Positions 6,775 through 13,286 of a stretch of 13,286 nt of DNA are shown one piece after another. Every line of letters starts with the position of its first letter. Within the stretch, counting starts at the first letter, position 1. The notes below the pieces were generated by a model. The model had not been told where the DNA came from, searched no databases, and was given only the letters and a program-made list of their open reading frames with translations. This DNA is from JAJDFU01 sp964595955 (GTDB lineage Bacteria > Bacteroidota > Bacteroidia > Chitinophagales > Saprospiraceae), in contig CAZQSF010000102.1 in assembly GCA_964595955.1 (NCBI GenBank), positions 1 through 13,286 on the forward strand. The letters are read 5' to 3'. A program made the translations under genes and the position numbers.

Positions 6775-7816
6775 AAACCAATGTATTCTTTGGGGGCTGG
6801 CCCTGCTGGGGCTGGCCGCCTGTTCGCAAGACGATCCCGGCGCCCCGGAGGGAAGCATCCGCTTCCCCTCCGAGGCGCCTTTTGCTCAGCTCTCGGATTA
6901 CGGCTTGTTCGCCGGCAATATGTCGGAGCTCGTGCCCGCAGAAGGGCTCATTCCCTACGACCTCAACACCCCTTTATTTACGGATTACGCCGATAAGCAC
7001 CGGTTCGTGTACGTACCCGCGGGGCAGCGCATCCCCTACGATACCAGCAGCACCCTCGATCTGCCGGTAGGTTCCATCCTGGTGAAGAACTTCAGCTATA
7101 CCGCGCCCGAGGGCAATCGCCTGCACATCGAGACGCGCCTGCTGCTGCACTATCCGGATCGCTGGGTGGCCGAGACCTACCTTTGGCGCGACGATCAGCA
7201 GGAGGCCGATCGCCTGGTGCCGGGCAAAGCCCTGCCCGTAGAATTCCGACTGCCCGACGGCAGCCTGGCCTCTACCGTCTATCTGGTACCGAATAAAAAC
7301 CAGTGTAAAAACTGCCACGCCACGGGAAATACCTTGGTGCCCATCGGCCCCAAGGTGGCCAACCTCAACAAGCCTTTCGCCTATGCCGAGGGCACCTTCA
7401 ATCAGCTGGATTACTGGCATGAACAGGGCATCCTTGAAGAGCCTGCCACCGATCTGCCGCAATGGCCCGCTTTTACAGATGCAACGGCTTCGCTCGATGA
7501 CCGCGCACGCGCCTACCTGGACGTCAATTGTGCACATTGCCACAACGGCAGCGGCGCAGCCAACAACTCCGGCCTGGACCTCGGGTACTACAATACCGAC
7601 TCCCTCAGCCTGGGCTTTTTCAAGCCGCCCATCGCGGCCGGCGAGGGCTCCGGAGGCCTGGATTACTCCATCGTGCCCGGCCAGCCCGATCAGTCCATTC
7701 TGGTGTTCCGCATGGAAGACAACCGCGTGAACGTGCGCATGCCCGAGCTGGGCCGCACCATTATGGATGAAGAAGGCGTAGCGCTTATCCGGGCGTGGGT
7801 TGAGGGTATGGAGTGA
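6764..7816 (+). CDS. diheme c-type cytochrome lipoprotein (TIGR03806/SO2930-like)
   Basis: The 350-residue product has a lipoprotein signal (MGFRNQCILWGLALLGLAAC, Cys20) and two c-type heme sites, CKNCH at residues 181-185 and CAHCH at 256-260. Met317 and Met326 (VRMPELGR) are candidate axial ligands for the second heme. The N-terminal part (about 35-170; LSDYGLF, YDLNTPLFTDYADKHRFVYVPAG) is a domain typical of this family, unlike ordinary small cytochromes. It should carry electrons outside the inner membrane, anchored by lipid; CSQDDP after the cysteine hints at surface export. The ATG at 6764 overlaps the stop of the beta-helix gene (ATGGGCTTTAG), so the two are translationally coupled and probably act together. 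An in-frame TTG lies 15 bases upstream, but the ATG gives the better signal peptide. The electron donor and acceptor are unknown. Confidence 0.9.
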   Translation: MGFRNQCILWGLALLGLAACSQDDPGAPEGSIRFPSEAPFAQLSDYGLFAGNMSELVPAEGLIPYDLNTPLFTDYADKHRFVYVPAGQRIPYDTSSTLDLPVGSILVKNFSYTAPEGNRLHIETRLLLHYPDRWVAETYLWRDDQQEADRLVPGKALPVEFRLPDGSLASTVYLVPNKNQCKNCHATGNTLVPIGPKVANLNKPFAYAEGTFNQLDYWHEQGILEEPATDLPQWPAFTDATASLDDRARAYLDVNCAHCHNGSGAANNSGLDLGYYNTDSLSLGFFKPPIAAGEGSGGLDYSIVPGQPDQSILVFRMEDNRVNVRMPELGRTIMDEEGVALIRAWVEGME

Positions 7817-8209
7817 GGAGTCCGCTCCCTGGCGTTTCGATATCGGGGGACAGGTAGGAGTATGAATGCGGAACGGATACTGAGTTCGGACCGGCAAGGC
7901 AAATCCGAATTTTTACGGAGCGCGTTCACAACCTCTATGCACGAGCCTTCGACGGGGGGAGCTTGCCCTTGTATACCGCTGGAATAGCCAAGTGCGGATC
8001 CTTGACATGCCGGACCGCCGATACGCCCGTCCCGAAGCCGATCACGACCAGCCTGCCCCGCCTTGCCGGAGGGGGGCAATGTTGCTCCCGGGTTCTTGGA
8101 AATGGGACGGCATCTTTCCCCCTCGATACCTCTCCCCGCAAACTCCGCCGCACCGGTACTGCTTCGGCGATGATGATCTGCTCTCTGGCCCGTTTGGGGT
8201 AAGCCCATC
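7817..8209. other. gene-free GC-rich stretch, possible dispersed repeat
   Basis: This 393-base gap separates two convergent operons. The first 100 bases hold the terminator of the cytochrome operon. The rest (about 7930-8209) is GC-rich and open in several frames on both strands at once, but none of the translations has a recognisable fold, signal or start context. It contains hairpins, notably GGGGGCAA/TTGCTCCC (8072-8089, one G-T pair). Such stretches in this phylum are often intergenic repeats, but one copy in this window cannot prove that. Confidence 0.45.
7885..7914 (+). terminator. intrinsic terminator of the beta-helix/cytochrome operon
   Basis: TTCGGA (7885-7890) and TCCGAA (7904-7909) form a perfect 6-bp stem around a 13-base loop, followed at once by TTTTT (7910-7914). 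It lies about 70 bases after the cytochrome stop codon. The stem can extend by a G-T and an A-T pair into the T-run. Confidence 0.75.
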
Positions 8210-9979
8210 TCAATAGATCCCCGCTCTCGGAAAGATATTCATCCGGAATCCGCCGCCGATGAAATGCGTGCGCATACTCAGGGCTGGCTCCTCGCTGGTC
8301 TTGTCGCGGTACTGGTAGTACAGGTCCAGGAAGCCGTTGTGGAAGAGTTGCCAGGCGGCCTCGAAGCCGAGGAAGAAGGTGCGGGCCGGGATGCCCTGGC
8401 CGATGGCGTTGCCGTACTCCATGGCGCGGGTGTCGCTGGGTAGGAGGATGTTGCCGCCCAGGTTCTGGCCGGACGGATCGTCGCCGGAGCGCAGCCAGAG
8501 GAAGCGCGTCCGCAGCTGGAGCTTGCGCAGCGGCTGCCAGCGCGCCCGCAGGATGAACTCGCGGAAGTTGGCTCCCAGCGGATGGGCGAGGGCCTGGTTG
8601 TAGTGGCTGTAGCTGGCCGAGCTGTCGCGAAAGCTGTAGGTGTAGGGGCGGATGCTGTTGTATTCGGCCTGCAGGTCCAGGTGGTCCAGGCCGAAGGCGT
8701 TGACGTATTTGAGCCCGGCCTGCGCGCCGATCTTGTTGCCCCACCAGCCGCGGTTGTCGGTTACCAGTTCGCTGAAGGTGAACTCGTCGATCATCAGCTG
8801 GCCGTAGAGCTGGAAGTGGCGGGCGAAATTCCAGTGGGCATCCAGCCCGAGCAGTACGTTGTCGGGGCTGCCGATGGCCTGCTCCACGGTGCGGTAGAGG
8901 ATGACGGGATTGAGGTAGTGCAGCTCGTACTGGTTGTTGCGGGCGAACACCACGGCCTCGAACAGGCCGATGTGCCAGCGGCCGTTGGGCGAAAAGCTGA
9001 GGTAGTGGGCGGTCATGTAGCGCTTGTTCACCAGAGTGCCGTCGGGCAGGGCGTTGGCCGACTCCAGGGCCAGCTCCGTGAAGATATTTCGGTAGTGCAG
9101 TTTCCACACCCGCCAGTCGAGCCGCAGGTAGAGGTAGTTGTTGGAAAAATCGGACAGGAAGAGCGAGCGATAGCCGTTGCCGATGAAGTGGCGGCCGTAG
9201 CCGAACTGCATACTCACGTGCCGGCTGATGTGAAAGCCCAGGTAGCCCTGCCCGTTGAGGTAGTCCCAGCCGTCGTCCACGCCCAGCAGGCTGGTTCCAT
9301 AGGGTTTGAGCAGCCCTTGGCCGGGCAGGGCCCGGAAGTCGTCCTCGAACTGATTGACGTAGTTGGGCAGGCGGGCCTGGGTCTCCAGCAGCTCGAAGAA
9401 GAGGTAGAGGCGGTCGTCCACCCCGGCCCGCAGGCGCACCCCCCGCTGGTTGCGGAAGAGCAGCTCGCCCTCCGCCCAGTCGTAGCCCAGGCGCAGGTCC
9501 AGCACGGGATTGAGGCGCAGGTGAAAGTGGCGGCTGTTGACCTGCAGGAAATTGGCCGGCGTAGGGTAGAAAATGCCCAGGATGGGCTTGCGCCGCTCGA
9601 TGTAGCGGTAGTCCTGCACGCTGGCCTCGATCTGGGTGCGGGTGGTGTCCGGCCACACCGGCACCCGCCGCCCGAAGAGGGTGGTGGCGTAAGGGGCCTG
9701 GCCCAGCCACTCGTTGTTGTCCTTGAAGAGGTAGAAGAGGTCCAGCCGGTCTTGCCCGGTGAGGAAGGCGGGCGTGGTGTCGATGTGCAGGGCGTATTGG
9801 GCAGCATCAGCGCGCCGGTAGGGCTGCACGGAGGGGTGAAAGGGCGCGTCCAATCCGGTCCGGATCAGCAGGCGATCCAGTATCTCGCGAGCCGGGTTGT
9901 CGAGCGGCAGGTCAGTGCCCTGGCTGCACAGGCCCAGGGGCAGCGCCAGGAGCATCAGCAATCCTTCAATTCTGGGCAT
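8210..9979 (-). CDS. Wzi/RemB-like outer-membrane beta-barrel protein
   Basis: The 589-residue product has an N-terminal signal peptide (MPRIEGLLMLLALPLGLCSQG) and alternating amphipathic strands throughout, ending in an aromatic residue (RAGIY), as expected for an outer-membrane barrel. The family hallmark is FGYGRHFIGNGYRSLFLSDFSNNYLYL (259-285), with LHYLNPVILYRTVEQAIGSPDNVLLGLD (353-380) after it. Both fit the capsule-assembly Wzi family, which in Bacteroidota includes proteins labelled gliding motility protein RemB. E. coli Wzi anchors capsule to the cell surface; RemB is linked to gliding. The sequence does not say which role applies. The start ATG overlaps the stop of the upstream helical-repeat gene by 14 bases (ATGCCCAGAATTGA), which implies coupled translation. 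The gene is the last of a three-gene operon, and I find no clear terminator after it. Confidence 0.82.
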   Translation of the reverse strand: MPRIEGLLMLLALPLGLCSQGTDLPLDNPAREILDRLLIRTGLDAPFHPSVQPYRRADAAQYALHIDTTPAFLTGQDRLDLFYLFKDNNEWLGQAPYATTLFGRRVPVWPDTTRTQIEASVQDYRYIERRKPILGIFYPTPANFLQVNSRHFHLRLNPVLDLRLGYDWAEGELLFRNQRGVRLRAGVDDRLYLFFELLETQARLPNYVNQFEDDFRALPGQGLLKPYGTSLLGVDDGWDYLNGQGYLGFHISRHVSMQFGYGRHFIGNGYRSLFLSDFSNNYLYLRLDWRVWKLHYRNIFTELALESANALPDGTLVNKRYMTAHYLSFSPNGRWHIGLFEAVVFARNNQYELHYLNPVILYRTVEQAIGSPDNVLLGLDAHWNFARHFQLYGQLMIDEFTFSELVTDNRGWWGNKIGAQAGLKYVNAFGLDHLDLQAEYNSIRPYTYSFRDSSASYSHYNQALAHPLGANFREFILRARWQPLRKLQLRTRFLWLRSGDDPSGQNLGGNILLPSDTRAMEYGNAIGQGIPARTFFLGFEAAWQLFHNGFLDLYYQYRDKTSEEPALSMRTHFIGGGFRMNIFPRAGIY

Positions 9980-12239
9980 AGGCGCGGAAGGTGAGGCATT
10001 CGCGGATGATGCGCTGGTAGTACGGCAGATCCGAGTAGTTCTCCTTCAGGATGTCGAAGTAGGCATAGGTGCGCACGGCCCCCCGGCCCTTATCGGCGTA
10101 GTACTGGTTGCGTTCGCATTTGGCGAGCCAGTAGGTGGCCTTCACGGCCAGCTCGCGATCCTTGGTCAGTATGCGCGCCTTTTCGAAATAGTAGGTAGCC
10201 TGGGCCATGCTCATGCGCTCCAGATTGCCGTAGGGGTAATCGGGATGGGGGAAGACATAGCCCTCGGCGACGGGCTTGCGCTGCAGGCTGATGCCGCTGC
10301 GAAAGGGGTCCAGCATCTTCCACTCGAAGCCGAAGTAAGAAAAGTTGTAGAAAGCGATGCCCAGATAGTAGAAATACTGGGCGCCTTTTTCCGGATCGGC
10401 CTTGGCCTTGTATTCCAGCTCCAGCAGTTCTTCGATCATCTCCCCTTTGTTGAAGCGGCGCAGGGTATCGGGTATGGTGCAATGCACGCAATCGGAGAAG
10501 CGCGCTACAAACGGATAGAAGCGCCCCAGCCGCTCCCATTCGGTACGGGGGAGGGTTTTCATCGTCTCCAGGGCGGCTTCCAATTGGAAGTTGGCCAGGT
10601 AGTGGGTGGCTTTCAGGTCCACGGCCAACCGCCGGAGTTCGGCCTGGCGGAGGCCGGTATTGTCCATCAGTTCGCGCTCATAGATGTTGGGGTCTTCCTT
10701 TCGCACCAGCTTCAGCAGGTCCTCCACGGTTTCGGGTTGCGGATTGCCCAGAATATAATCGAACTGTCCCATGCTGAGCAAGGCCTTGGCTGTGTTGCCG
10801 TTCTCCAGGTAGAGGGCGGTCATTTTGCCCTGCAACAAGCGTTTGTACTGAGGCTCATGCTCCTCGTAGGTATCTTCAAAATGAGAAATTTCGTAGGCCC
10901 GCTCTTCCACTTCGCGGCTGGGGGCCTGCCATCCCATGATCTCGTTGACCAGGCGCCAGTTGCGAAGCTGTTCTTGCAGCGATTTATCGCGTAGGTCTTT
11001 TTCCGCCAGCCGGAAGGTGCGATCCGCGGCGTAATAGTCGCCGCGGAGTACCTCGAGGTAGCCCTGGCTCAGCCGCCAAAGCAGGGGATTGGGGACCCGG
11101 CCGTTGTCGGCGATCAAGCGGGTGAGTTGCTGCAGCGCAATGGCGCGATTGCCCAGGGCGTCCAGCGTCGATTTGGGATAGGGCGATCGGGGCAATTCCC
11201 GGCGCAACAGCTTTTCCAGGTCCTTCATTTCCCTTACCAACAGGATCTCCAGGAAGGGGTGGGCGGGATCCAGCTCGTAAATGGCCAGCATCTCTTCGGC
11301 AACTTTGGCCTGGCGATTGAAGGCCCGCATGGCGTGCAGGGTGGCGCGCTCCGCATAGGTCCGGCAGCGAAGCATCAGCTGGGTCCATTCCTCCTGGGTT
11401 TTTACCTGGAACGACAGCAAGGCCGATTCCCGTTTGCCAGGGCACTCGGCGAAGATCCGCGAATAGAGGTAGGCGGCTTCCACGCGCTGGCCCAGCGCAT
11501 AGAGCGCACCGGCCCGATGACCAAGGATCCAGTATTCGATGAGGCTTGGGTCGTGATCGATGCGGGGCATGAGCTCGTCGTACAGCTCCAGGGTTAGTTC
11601 GTACTCGCCTGCATAGTGGGCCAGCCGGATCAGCTGATAGGCGTAGCGAAGCTTGAAGTAGTGCGATTCGGTCCGGTAAAACTCGGTCTGGCCCCGGCTG
11701 ATCAGGCCCATCATGGCGGAGACGTTGCGCTGAGGCTTCTCCCATTTATCGCGGGGCGCCGTTACGTGGGGTTCGCAGGTTTTGGCAAACAGGAGGTAGT
11801 CTACAGCTTCCGTACAGCCGTATCGCTTGAGGTAGCGGGCAAAGGAGTTTTGCTGCAGCTCCGGGCTGAGCGGGATATCGCGGGCGGCCAGCGCGGTGCG
11901 CAAGCGCTTCAGCTGGCGAAGGTCCGACTCGTACACCAGAGCCCGGATATCTTCCAGGCGGGGGCGGTTGCAAAAGCGTTCGCGCCACTCTTCCAGATTG
12001 GTCTTGGCCCGAAAGGCCGGCTCACCCCCCAGCTTGCGATACATCTCCTCATAGTCCAGGAAAAAGTAACTGCGTTCGGGAGCCGCCTGCATGAGCTGTG
12101 GAAAGGTGAACGGCCCAGGATGAAAGGGATCGGTCCAGGTGCATACGGGCTGAACGGGTTGGGGCCAAAGGACCCATGCACTAAGGAGAGCGGCGGATAA
12201 AACGGTCGGCTTCCAATTGCGCCCAAAAATCGCGTGCAT
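9966..12239 (-). CDS. exported helical-repeat (TPR-like) protein, function unknown
   Basis: The 757-residue product starts with a signal-like segment (MHAIFGRNWKPTVLSAALLSAWVLWP) followed by a Cys at 33 that lacks a lipobox. The rest is almost entirely alpha-helical with TPR-like pairs, for example YELTLELYDELMPRIDHDPSLIEYWILGHRAGALYALGQRVEAAYLYSRIF (213-263), LSQGYLEVLRGDYYAADRTFRLAEKDL (390-416) and a C-terminal part around AQATYYFEKARILTKDRELAVKATYWLAKCERN (679-711). FSDCVHC (581-587) is a CxxC pair with no heme histidine after it. I do not recognise a named family, though similar exported proteins are common in Bacteroidota. The ATG at 12239 overlaps the upstream lipoprotein gene by 59 bases; it is kept because it gives the signal peptide and no other start lies between it and the mature region. 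The upstream in-frame extension to 12407 is a shadow of that gene. A periplasmic scaffold or assembly role is inference. Confidence 0.78.
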   Translation of the reverse strand: MHAIFGRNWKPTVLSAALLSAWVLWPQPVQPVCTWTDPFHPGPFTFPQLMQAAPERSYFFLDYEEMYRKLGGEPAFRAKTNLEEWRERFCNRPRLEDIRALVYESDLRQLKRLRTALAARDIPLSPELQQNSFARYLKRYGCTEAVDYLLFAKTCEPHVTAPRDKWEKPQRNVSAMMGLISRGQTEFYRTESHYFKLRYAYQLIRLAHYAGEYELTLELYDELMPRIDHDPSLIEYWILGHRAGALYALGQRVEAAYLYSRIFAECPGKRESALLSFQVKTQEEWTQLMLRCRTYAERATLHAMRAFNRQAKVAEEMLAIYELDPAHPFLEILLVREMKDLEKLLRRELPRSPYPKSTLDALGNRAIALQQLTRLIADNGRVPNPLLWRLSQGYLEVLRGDYYAADRTFRLAEKDLRDKSLQEQLRNWRLVNEIMGWQAPSREVEERAYEISHFEDTYEEHEPQYKRLLQGKMTALYLENGNTAKALLSMGQFDYILGNPQPETVEDLLKLVRKEDPNIYERELMDNTGLRQAELRRLAVDLKATHYLANFQLEAALETMKTLPRTEWERLGRFYPFVARFSDCVHCTIPDTLRRFNKGEMIEELLELEYKAKADPEKGAQYFYYLGIAFYNFSYFGFEWKMLDPFRSGISLQRKPVAEGYVFPHPDYPYGNLERMSMAQATYYFEKARILTKDRELAVKATYWLAKCERNQYYADKGRGAVRTYAYFDILKENYSDLPYYQRIIRECLTFRAYAQN

Positions 12240-13221
12240 ACCGTTGGGTGAGTTTTTCCTCCAGATGGTAAAATGCCAAATGCCGGGCCCCGGCGAGCAG
12301 GCCGCTTTGGCGAAGCCGGCCAAGGGCTTCCTGCAGGCTGTCGGGCGGGGCCGCTTCCAGGCGGATCCGGTCACCGGCGTACAAATAGTACCCGTCAATA
12401 TAGCCACTTTTCAAAAGCTCGTAGCGGCCGGCTCCCAGCTGCGCGAAGCGATTCGTGTCTTGCAAGTCCGCTCGTTCCAGCCCGTGCATCAGCAGCAGGA
12501 GCTGCCCGTCGCGATAGGCCAGCCCCCAGCAGTACACGGGCAGGGCTACATCCAGCGGCAGTGGGAAGGGCGGGGCCCCCTTCAGATAGGGGGCGGCTTT
12601 ACTCAGGTTGAGCATGGAGTTGGGTTCGTGCCAGTCGTACAGGTCTCCCATGTTGTAAAACATAAGCATGCCGCGATCAGCAGGCGGTACGCCGGTGCGC
12701 TCCGGGTAGCGCAACTGATGCAATCGAATCGTGACCGAAACCGGCTGGTCCAGCAGCGCCTTCACGGCTCGGATAAAGGTAAAGAACTTATCTCGGGTGG
12801 CTTCCGTCCAGTCGCAATCAAATTGCCATTCCACCGGCCGGGCCCAGTCGGCGGCCGTAGCCCGCAGGGCGCGGACGGTCTTTTGAGCCAGGGCTTCTAC
12901 CTCCGCCCCGGGCAGGCGCTCGAAGGTCTGGTTGGTAATGAAAACGACGGGCACCACCTCCACCGGGACCGGCGGCGGTTCGGCGGCACTCAGCCAGGAG
13001 ACCGGCGCCGGCTCGGGCGCCTCCTCCGCCCAGTCGATATCGAAAAAGCGGATGTAGAGGCGCCGGGTGCCGGTCTGTGCCAGCAATGCCCGCTCGGCCT
13101 CGCTGAGGTCCAGCCGGGCCTCCCAGTGGTAAAAAGCCGGCTGGGGCGCACTGGCCTCTTCCCCGCAGGCGGTAGCCAGCCAAAGGATCAGCAGCCCCCC
13201 AAAGACGGAATTTCGGTTCAT
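12181..13221 (-). CDS. lipoprotein with TIM-barrel-like motifs, function unknown
   Basis: The 346-residue product has a lipoprotein signal (MNRNSVFGGLLILWLATAC, Cys19) followed by GEE, an acidic start that suggests outer-membrane or surface placement. After it come regularly spaced hydrophobic strands: FYHWEARL (30-37), RRLYIRFFDIDW (53-64), VEVVPVVFITNQTF (87-100), VEWQFDCDWTEATRDKFFTFI (130-150), VSVTIRLHQLRYP (161-173), MLMFYNMGDL (185-194) and LPLDVALPVYCWGL (221-234). This alternation suggests a TIM barrel. The DCDWTE segment (135-140) and the following strands recall the DxDxE strand and later strands of glycoside hydrolase family 18, but the match is loose and I would not call it an enzyme. 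The ATG at 13221 is preferred to the TTG at 13227. It is the first gene of an operon with the helical-repeat and Wzi-like genes. I recall the family as widespread and unnamed in Bacteroidota. Confidence 0.78.
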   Translation of the reverse strand: MNRNSVFGGLLILWLATACGEEASAPQPAFYHWEARLDLSEAERALLAQTGTRRLYIRFFDIDWAEEAPEPAPVSWLSAAEPPPVPVEVVPVVFITNQTFERLPGAEVEALAQKTVRALRATAADWARPVEWQFDCDWTEATRDKFFTFIRAVKALLDQPVSVTIRLHQLRYPERTGVPPADRGMLMFYNMGDLYDWHEPNSMLNLSKAAPYLKGAPPFPLPLDVALPVYCWGLAYRDGQLLLLMHGLERADLQDTNRFAQLGAGRYELLKSGYIDGYYLYAGDRIRLEAAPPDSLQEALGRLRQSGLLAGARHLAFYHLEEKLTQRYARDFWAQLEADRFIRRSP

Positions 13222-13247
13222 GGCCAAGGGTGTTTTATACGGTTTTC

Positions 13248-13286
13248 AGGATAAAATGACCTTTCTACCAAGACCTATTTTATCCT
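13248..13286. repeat. perfect 10-base inverted repeat upstream of the lipoprotein operon
   Basis: AGGATAAAAT (13248-13257) and ATTTTATCCT (13277-13286) are exact inverted copies with 19 bases between them, 27 bases upstream of the ATG at 13221. The right arm ends at the window edge, so the repeat may be longer. It could be an operator, a terminator for a gene to the right (its arms are AT-rich, which makes this weaker), or a leader hairpin. No TAnnTTTG box is visible between it and the gene. Confidence 0.55.

Noticed and set aside
7963..8202. Small plus-strand protein of 79 codons in the gap between convergent operons
   Set aside because: Overlapping frames on both strands are equally open, no promoter or start context supports it, and it is not protein-like. 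It is treated as part of a possible repeat.
7690..8208. Minus-strand open frame of 172 codons partly opposite the cytochrome gene
   Set aside because: It runs antisense through the coding end of the cytochrome and through the terminator, and has no recognisable domain or signal.
8582..9994. Long plus-strand open frame opposite the Wzi-like gene
   Set aside because: It is a Val/Gly/Ala-rich shadow. The minus strand has a signal peptide, family motifs and an operon overlap.
11993..12013. Cytochrome-like CxxC in the helical-repeat protein (FSDCVHC and others) as a heme site
   Set aside because: The CxxC at residues 584-587 is followed by Thr, not His, so it is not a c-type heme motif; the other cysteines are isolated.
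1..13286. CRISPR array, tRNA, insertion sequence or prophage
   Set aside because: I saw no regularly spaced direct repeats, no cloverleaf-like gene, and no transposase, integrase or phage protein on either strand.

Overview
The window looks like chromosomal DNA of a GC-rich member of the Bacteroidota, most likely in or near the Saprospiria (Lewinella/Phaeodactylibacter-like). The reasons are near-consensus Bacteroidota promoters (TTG, about 19 bases, TAnnTTTG), no obvious Shine-Dalgarno sites, lipoproteins whose mature N-termini are acidic, and envelope protein families typical of this phylum. The phylum is fairly secure; the finer placement is an impression from the proteins and base composition. 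I see no tRNA, rRNA gene, CRISPR array, insertion sequence or phage gene.

Layout. (1) Bases 199-2331, minus strand: rpsA, a 710-residue ribosomal protein S1 with six S1 domains and a very acidic N-terminal extension of about 110 residues. It has a consensus-like promoter, a leader hairpin and an intrinsic terminator. (2) Divergent from it at 2661-4328: fadD, a long-chain acyl-CoA ligase with its own promoter, followed at 4477-5343 by a family-2 glycosyltransferase. (3) 5488-7816, plus strand: a two-gene operon with an 11-base overlap, encoding a parallel beta-helix lipoprotein and a diheme c-type cytochrome lipoprotein, closed by a clear terminator. From memory these match the paired families TIGR03805 and TIGR03806 (the latter also named SO2930-type diheme cytochrome), whose joint function was not known. 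(4) 7817-8209: a gene-free, GC-rich stretch that may be a dispersed repeat. (5) 8210-13221, minus strand: three overlapping genes, in transcription order a lipoprotein with TIM-barrel-like motifs, a 757-residue exported helical-repeat protein, and a Wzi/RemB-like outer-membrane beta-barrel. A perfect 10-base inverted repeat lies upstream of this operon at the right edge of the window.

How the genes fit together. The left third is housekeeping (translation, fatty-acid activation). The right two thirds is devoted to the cell envelope. The two multi-gene units, the beta-helix/diheme-cytochrome pair and the lipoprotein/helical-repeat/Wzi operon, are compact and translationally coupled, and both are predicted to act outside the inner membrane. 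They are the best candidates here for undescribed systems.
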